Of a DNA stretch of 7,400 nt, positions 1 through 4,509 are shown piece by piece. Each line of letters opens with the position of its first letter. Position 1 is the first letter of the stretch. The translations under genes were made by a program, and so were the position numbers. The stretch lies in contig CAYMKE010000168.1 of assembly GCA_964390955.1 (NCBI GenBank), positions 1 to 7,400 on the forward strand, read 5' to 3'. The notes under the pieces are model-generated. The model made no database searches. It was given only the letters and a program-made list of their open reading frames with translations, and had not been told where the DNA came from. Origin of the DNA: CAYMKE01 sp964390955 (GTDB lineage: Bacteria > Bacteroidota > Bacteroidia > Bacteroidales > JBBRXJ01).

Positions 1-48
1 GTTGTAAATTTAGATGATTAAACCATTAAATTTTTTTTGTAAGGTAAA

Positions 49-3000
49 ATGCAATACGTTCGATTCTATATTATATCTATTTTAATAATATGTTTATTTG
101 ATATTGCTTCTGCAGTCAACCGGGATATAGACTATAAAAACCTGGTTTTTGAGAATATAACACTTGAAGAAGACAAAACATTGCCACCTGTCCTCAATAT
201 CATTCAGGATAGACAAGGATTCATTTGGCTTGGTACAAATGGAGGTCTTTATCGCTATGATGCTTATACTTATGATTTTTTTCAATATAATCCTGAAGAT
301 ACCAATAGTTTATCTAATAATAATATCAAATGCATGATTGAAGATGATGAAGGAAATATATGGGCAGGTACTGATTATGGGTTGAACATATTTGATAAGA
401 AATCTGGTCAATTTTACAGGATGTTTCATGATTCTGCTGATCAAAATTCGTTGTGGTCTAATTCGATCAAAGACATAATACAACGGAAAAACGGAGAAAT
501 ATGGATTGCAACATCAAAAGGGTTAAATATATATGATGGTAAAAATCAAAAAATGATCAGAGTTTATATAGATCACATTTTTCAAAAGAATAAAAAGAAT
601 CATTGGTTGAAAGAGGAGGATATTTCCTGGATAACGATTTATGAAGATCAGGATGAAAATTTATGGTTTGGGACATGGAAGCATGGATTGATTAAACTAA
701 ATCCCGAAAAGCAAGAATTAGATCAATTTAATGTTCATCAAAACAAAAATTTTAACAGGGTTGAAAAAATTGTAGAAGATAAAAGAGGAATACTGCATTT
801 GGGAGCTTATTATATTCATCATCTTTTATTTGATCCTGACGAAGGACATATTGTTGATACACTAAATCCTAATCTAAGCGTTCGTTCATTAATGATAGAT
901 AATAATGGGAATATTTGGGCAACAGGAGTTGATGAATTAATCATTTATTCGGGTAAAGATTATTCTTCCCTGGCACATTATACAGCTACAAATGAAGAAA
1001 AAAACACGTTTAAAAGAGGAAGTATGATTGATGCAATCCTGGAGGATAATATCGGAAATATTTGGATATCAACAAGACGTGATTTGCTTGTGCATTTTCT
1101 ATATAAAAATAATTTTAATAAATATTACCATGAAATTGAAAATCCTGAATTCAGGGATTATGGGAAAGTATTTTTTGTTGACCAAAAAGAAAATTTTTGG
1201 TATGGTACCTTTGGAGACGGCTTGGTGTTATTTGACGATAACCTACATTTAATTAACCGGTTTTTAAGTAATTCTAAACCTTTGTCTTTGCCGGGAAATT
1301 TTATTTGGACGTTTACGCAAGACAAAAGCAATAACATTTGGATTGGTACGAATGAGGGCATTATTATATATGATCCTTTTCAGAAGAAATTTACTCAAAC
1401 TATAAGGAATAATAATGAAAAAGAAATTTTAACTCATAATTTAATATATACAATACTTCATGATAGCAGGGGAAACACATGGATTGCCACCCAGGAGGGT
1501 CTTGATATAGTAAATTCTGATGGTGAAATTAATCATGTTACTGAACATGATGGTCTGGTAAACAATAAAGTGAATGCACTTGTTGAAGACACCAAAGGCA
1601 ATATCTGGATTGGCACACATCAAGGATTATCATGTTATCATCCCGAAAAAAAAATATTCAAAAATTATGTGTATGATCCCCAAAAAAGTAGTGGGTTAAG
1701 CAACCAACATGTGAATTCTCTTTATATAGATAGCTCGTACGTATGGATTGCAACTAATTTTGGGTTGAACAGGCTTGATCCGGAAGAAAACACAATAGAT
1801 TATTTTTTTAAACAGGATGGATTAATAGATAATAAAATAACAGACCTTGGTATAGATATGCAGGGTAATTTATGGATGTTGACACCAATGGGGGTGTCAC
1901 GAATGAGTCTGAAAACAAATAAGATTGTCACCTTTGATAAAAATGATGGATTGAAAACAAATTATTCAGGAATGTATATAAATGACTCCATATTATATAT
2001 AGGAGCAAAAAATTCAGGGTTTTATAAGTTTAATATCAATGACATAAAAATAAATCAATTTATCCCACCTGTTTATATCACTAAAATTAAGGTGAATAAT
2101 AAAATATTGCAGAATAACTCCTTAGAAAATTCTAAAGAAACACCACTCCAATTAAAACATTTTCAGTCATCTGTTGAATTTGAATTCACAGCGTTAAATT
2201 ATCTTTTTCCTGAAAAAAATTATTTTAAATTTAAATTAAATAATGTTGATGAAAAATGGAACATCACAACAGGAAAAAAAAGGATAGCTGTATATAATAA
2301 TTTACATCCCGGGGAATATACGTTTCAGGTAAAAGCTTCAAATAATAATGGAATTTGGAATAATAAACCTGCATCTATACATTTTGAAGTATTACCACCG
2401 TGGTGGAAGAGTTGGTGGGCATATTTATTTTACTTTATTATATTAACATCCTTAATATATATATTATATAGAATAATTAGACTTCAAAGAAAACATTCAG
2501 TAGATGAAATGAAATTAAATTTTTTCACAAACGTATCTCATGAATACCGTACACCACTTACTTTAATTATTGACCCATTGGAAAAATTGATTAATTCGTC
2601 ACACCTTCCCGAACCTGTAAACAACCAGTTGAAGTTGATTTTCGGTAGTGCTAAACGGATGAAGCATTTAACAAACCAGATTCTTGACCTGCGAAAACTT
2701 GAATCGGGAAATGTGAAACCACAATATCAATATGCTGATATTATATTGTTTATAAAAAAAATATCTACCTCATTCAATTTTATAGCCCAAAAGAATAATA
2801 TAAGTTTTACTATTAATACACCTTATGAATCGTTTTATTGCTACTTTGATAGCGAAAAATTGGAAACCATACTATTTAATCTTTTATCAAATGCATTTAA
2901 ATTCACATTTAATGACGGAAGCGTATCAATAGACCTGGATATAATTAATACATCAGCATATAAGGATAAAAATAAACGGGGAATCAACGATCAACTAAGT

Positions 3001-3453
3001 ATCATAATTACAAATACAGGTGATCAGATTCCTGACAATGAAATCAGAAAAATTTTTAATAAATATTATCAAACAGAACAGTATGCACACAAAAAATTTA
3101 AAGGAACAGGTATTGGCCTGGCATTGGTAAAACAATTGGTTGGTGTATTGAATGGAACTATTGAAGTTAAAAATATACCGGAAAATAAAACAAGTTTTAT
3201 TATTAAACTGCCATTATTAAATAAATCATTTGATTTATTACCTGAAATATCCTATGATGATAATAAAAATCTTCAAAAAAAGGGACATGCTCCTGATTAT
3301 AACCAATTTAAAGATGGCCATGAGAAGCAGAAAAAACTACGGACTGTGCGTTTTTTTCAAAAACCGATCATGCTGATAGCAGAAGATAAGCCTGAAATGA
3401 GGTCATTTATCACGTCATTATTTGCTAATGATTTTAGAATCAGAAAAACATAG
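49..3453 (+). CDS. Hybrid two-component system sensor/kinase portion, cut short inside its receiver domain
   Basis: Membrane sensor kinase of the Bacteroidota HTCS family, which usually senses oligosaccharides in the periplasm and signals to a fused AraC-type regulator. A signal peptide or N-terminal anchor covers residues 1-22. Fourteen Reg_prop blades (recurring xIWxGTxxGL) fill about 45-672, consistent with two seven-bladed propellers; blades 5, 6, 7 and 14 are degenerate. A Y_Y_Y domain covers about 673-784 and a membrane helix about 791-808. The HisKA motif FTNVSHEYRTPL places the phospho-accepting His at 831. The HATPase has an N-box (NLLSNAFKF, 944-952), an unusual G1 box (NTGDQ, 989-993) and an intact G2 box (GTGIGLAL, from 1019). 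The receiver begins about 1107 with its acidic pair E1112-D1113, then stops at TAG after residue 1134. ATG 49 is the first start after an in-frame TAA at 40-42; AAGG at 41-44 is only a weak ribosome site. The family is clear; whether the gene works is not. The ligand cannot be read from the sequence. Confidence 0.93.
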   Translation: MQYVRFYIISILIICLFDIASAVNRDIDYKNLVFENITLEEDKTLPPVLNIIQDRQGFIWLGTNGGLYRYDAYTYDFFQYNPEDTNSLSNNNIKCMIEDDEGNIWAGTDYGLNIFDKKSGQFYRMFHDSADQNSLWSNSIKDIIQRKNGEIWIATSKGLNIYDGKNQKMIRVYIDHIFQKNKKNHWLKEEDISWITIYEDQDENLWFGTWKHGLIKLNPEKQELDQFNVHQNKNFNRVEKIVEDKRGILHLGAYYIHHLLFDPDEGHIVDTLNPNLSVRSLMIDNNGNIWATGVDELIIYSGKDYSSLAHYTATNEEKNTFKRGSMIDAILEDNIGNIWISTRRDLLVHFLYKNNFNKYYHEIENPEFRDYGKVFFVDQKENFWYGTFGDGLVLFDDNLHLINRFLSNSKPLSLPGNFIWTFTQDKSNNIWIGTNEGIIIYDPFQKKFTQTIRNNNEKEILTHNLIYTILHDSRGNTWIATQEGLDIVNSDGEINHVTEHDGLVNNKVNALVEDTKGNIWIGTHQGLSCYHPEKKIFKNYVYDPQKSSGLSNQHVNSLYIDSSYVWIATNFGLNRLDPEENTIDYFFKQDGLIDNKITDLGIDMQGNLWMLTPMGVSRMSLKTNKIVTFDKNDGLKTNYSGMYINDSILYIGAKNSGFYKFNINDIKINQFIPPVYITKIKVNNKILQNNSLENSKETPLQLKHFQSSVEFEFTALNYLFPEKNYFKFKLNNVDEKWNITTGKKRIAVYNNLHPGEYTFQVKASNNNGIWNNKPASIHFEVLPPWWKSWWAYLFYFIILTSLIYILYRIIRLQRKHSVDEMKLNFFTNVSHEYRTPLTLIIDPLEKLINSSHLPEPVNNQLKLIFGSAKRMKHLTNQILDLRKLESGNVKPQYQYADIILFIKKISTSFNFIAQKNNISFTINTPYESFYCYFDSEKLETILFNLLSNAFKFTFNDGSVSIDLDIINTSAYKDKNKRGINDQLSIIITNTGDQIPDNEIRKIFNKYYQTEQYAHKKFKGTGIGLALVKQLVGVLNGTIEVKNIPENKTSFIIKLPLLNKSFDLLPEISYDDNKNLQKKGHAPDYNQFKDGHEKQKKLRTVRFFQKPIMLIAEDKPEMRSFITSLFANDFRIRKT
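3451..3453 (+). other. In-frame TAG interrupting the HTCS receiver domain
   Basis: The reading frame continues without shift on both sides of this TAG. Before it the translation reads ANDFRIRKT, after it NGHEGYKKALEHIPDIIISD. Together these match the usual receiver stretch between the first strand and the phospho-accepting Asp, where an 'xxEAxNGxEG' segment is typical. The TAG stands where a Glu, Lys or similar residue precedes Asn-Gly, so one base change from GAG, AAG, CAG, TAT or TAC would explain it. No insertion or deletion is needed. It separates the acidic pocket (E1112, D1113) from the phospho-accepting Asp (codon 3511-3513), so neither product alone holds a complete receiver. Confidence 0.9.
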
Positions 3454-3480
3454 AATGGGCACGAAGGATATAAAAAAGCA

Positions 3481-4128
3481 TTGGAGCATATACCTGATAT
3501 TATAATTTCAGATTTAATCATGGAAGGAGAAGATGGATTAGATTTTTGTAAAAATATTAAAAGCAATGAGAAAACCAATCATATACCATTCCTGATATTA
3601 ACTGCAAAAACTGCTGATAACAGCAAATTATACGGGTATCAAACCGGAGCGGATGATTATATTAATAAACCATTTGACAGTAATATTTTAATAGCAAAAG
3701 TAAACAATCTATTGAATAACAGGGCGCTTTTAAAAGATTACTATCATAAACGTTTTATACTAGATGAATTGGTAGATGATAAAGTTGTAGAGAAACAAGA
3801 AGTTGCAAATGAGTTATTCATTAAGAAAGTAAAAGATGTCATCCAGGAAAACATGCATCGGGAAGATTTCACCGTATCCATACTATTAAGTCATTTTAAT
3901 ATGAGTCATAACCATTTAAATAGAAAGTTGCGGTCAGTTATTGGAATTACTGCTAGAGAATTCATTAAAATTTCAAGACTGGACAAAGCAATGCATCTAT
4001 TAAAATCAAATCCTGATATAACAATTTCTGAAGTGGCATATGCAGTAGGATTTAAAGAAGTTACCAATTTTTCAAGAGCATTTAAAAATCACTATGGAAT
4101 ATCCCCTTCTAAAATAGATAATGATTAA
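3481..4128 (+). CDS. C-terminal part of the HTCS: receiver remainder plus AraC-type DNA-binding domain (likely pseudogene fragment)
   Basis: This is the downstream part of the interrupted HTCS; homology actually resumes at 3454, right after the stop. Counting from TTG 3481, the receiver shows the phospho-accepting Asp at 11 (IIISDLIM), the conserved Thr at 41 (LILTAK) and the Lys at 63 (DDYINKPFD). It lacks the first strand and acidic pair, which lie upstream of the TAG. An AraC/XylS domain follows at about 111-215, with a first helix-turn-helix near NMSHNHLNRKL (140-150) and a second at about 182-210 (EVAYAVGF, then SRAFKNHYGISPS). In intact HTCS proteins this domain binds promoters of target operons. 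A separate start is doubtful: TTG 3481 and ATG 3520 are in frame, without clear ribosome sites, and ATG 3520 would remove the phospho-accepting Asp. Reinitiation from ATG 3853 could yield just the DNA-binding domain. Domain identity is firm; expression as its own protein is speculative. Confidence 0.75.
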   Translation: MEHIPDIIISDLIMEGEDGLDFCKNIKSNEKTNHIPFLILTAKTADNSKLYGYQTGADDYINKPFDSNILIAKVNNLLNNRALLKDYYHKRFILDELVDDKVVEKQEVANELFIKKVKDVIQENMHREDFTVSILLSHFNMSHNHLNRKLRSVIGITAREFIKISRLDKAMHLLKSNPDITISEVAYAVGFKEVTNFSRAFKNHYGISPSKIDND

Positions 4129-4146
4129 CCTACATTGCAGGTTAAT
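4124..4146 (+). terminator. Terminator-like hairpin overlapping the HTCS stop codon
   Basis: ATTAACCT (4124-4131) and AGGTTAAT (4139-4146) form a perfect 8-bp stem with a 7-base loop. It overlaps the TAA stop at 4126-4128. The stem has only two G-C pairs and no T-run follows directly (ACCCTCG comes next), so it is not a textbook intrinsic terminator. T-rich stretches come only at 4176-4180 and 4187-4193. It may mark the transcript end or be a weak structure. Confidence 0.35.
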
Positions 4147-4229
4147 ACCCTCGAAATGTTAAATAATTGTTATGGCTTTTTCTAACTTTTTTGGGGATAT
4201 TGAATCTATACACTTTAAACTGTTTTTTT

Positions 4230-4251
4230 ACCGAGTTGTCACCGAATTGTA
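4230..4251. repeat. Tandem 11-bp near-repeat
   Basis: ACCGAGTTGTC (4230-4240) is followed directly by ACCGAATTGTA (4241-4251), with 9 of 11 positions matching. The spacing is about one helical turn, the geometry of a direct-repeat protein binding site. It lies some 200 bases upstream of the candidate promoter, so a regulatory role is only a guess, and chance is possible. Confidence 0.4.
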
Positions 4252-4407
4252 GATGGCATTCTGAAAATATTCAATTCTCAGGCACTTAAAAATAATAGGA
4301 TTCTCGGAGTGAACTCATGTTTGTTATTTGAAAAAAACAGGATCGAATTTATCAATATTTTTAAAATTTATCACCAGTCAACATAACAAATCAATCTTTG
4401 ATATGAT

Positions 4408-4493
4408 AAGGTTTAGTAGTGATTTTTAAAAGGTTATTATGAACGGTAAATTTGTAATATGTTAGTTACAGCATATTTAGTTTACTAAACCTT
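4408..4493. repeat. 11-bp perfect inverted repeat flanking the surface-protein promoter
   Basis: AAGGTTTAGTA (4408-4418) and TACTAAACCTT (4483-4493) are exact reverse complements separated by 64 bases. The midpoint coincides with the candidate -7 element at 4447-4454. The arms could be paired operator half-sites. The right arm also overlaps a small local hairpin, TTTAG-TTTA-CTAAA (4476-4489), within the presumed leader of the next transcript. The repeat is certain; its function is inferred. Confidence 0.5.
4447..4454 (+). promoter_or_regulatory. Candidate Bacteroidota -7 promoter element
   Basis: TAAATTTG matches the Bacteroidota primary-sigma consensus TAnnTTTG exactly. The expected -33 region, about 19-21 bases upstream, is only a T-run (TTTTT, 4423-4427) rather than TTTG, so the match is partial. 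Transcription would begin near 4460, leaving a leader of about 50 bases before ATG 4510. This is the best promoter candidate in the gap, although AT-rich DNA gives such matches by chance. Confidence 0.4.
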
Positions 4494-4509
4494 TAAAATA
4501 TTTAAGATT

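Larger units (their letters stand above)
4129..4509. other. Non-coding gap between the HTCS and the surface-protein gene
   Basis: About 380 bases with stops in every forward frame and no open frame that looks like a gene. The longest forward reading noticed from an ATG begins at 4172 and gives only about 26 codons, with no recognisable motif. Besides the terminator-like hairpin, it contains a tandem near-repeat (4230-4251), a 9-base direct repeat AATTTATCA (4346-4354 and 4365-4373) that may be chance in such AT-rich DNA, and a candidate promoter inside an inverted repeat just before the next gene. I see no tRNA, riboswitch or other structured RNA. Confidence 0.7.

Noticed and set aside
6..38. 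AAATTTA/TAAATTT inverted repeat followed by a T-run just before the HTCS start, as a possible terminator of an upstream gene
   Set aside because: The stem consists only of A-T pairs with a 14-base loop and lies directly upstream of the start codon. In DNA this AT-rich it is not distinguishable from chance.
181..2064. Recurring IWxGTxxGL segments as a DNA tandem repeat
   Set aside because: The repetition is at protein level (Reg_prop propeller blades). The DNA copies have diverged and are not a nucleotide repeat array.
3451..3453. TAG reassigned to an amino acid
   Set aside because: This is the only in-frame TAG in the HTCS gene, the gene itself ends in TAA, and the 963 visible codons of the next gene contain none. 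One isolated TAG is better explained by mutation or error.
4172..4252. Small forward ORF of about 26 codons in the gap
   Set aside because: No ribosome site, no recognisable motif, and its length is expected by chance.
4346..4373. Direct repeat AATTTATCA, two copies 19 bases apart
   Set aside because: Low-complexity AT-rich sequence; nine matching bases are weak evidence and the spacing matches no known site type that I can name.
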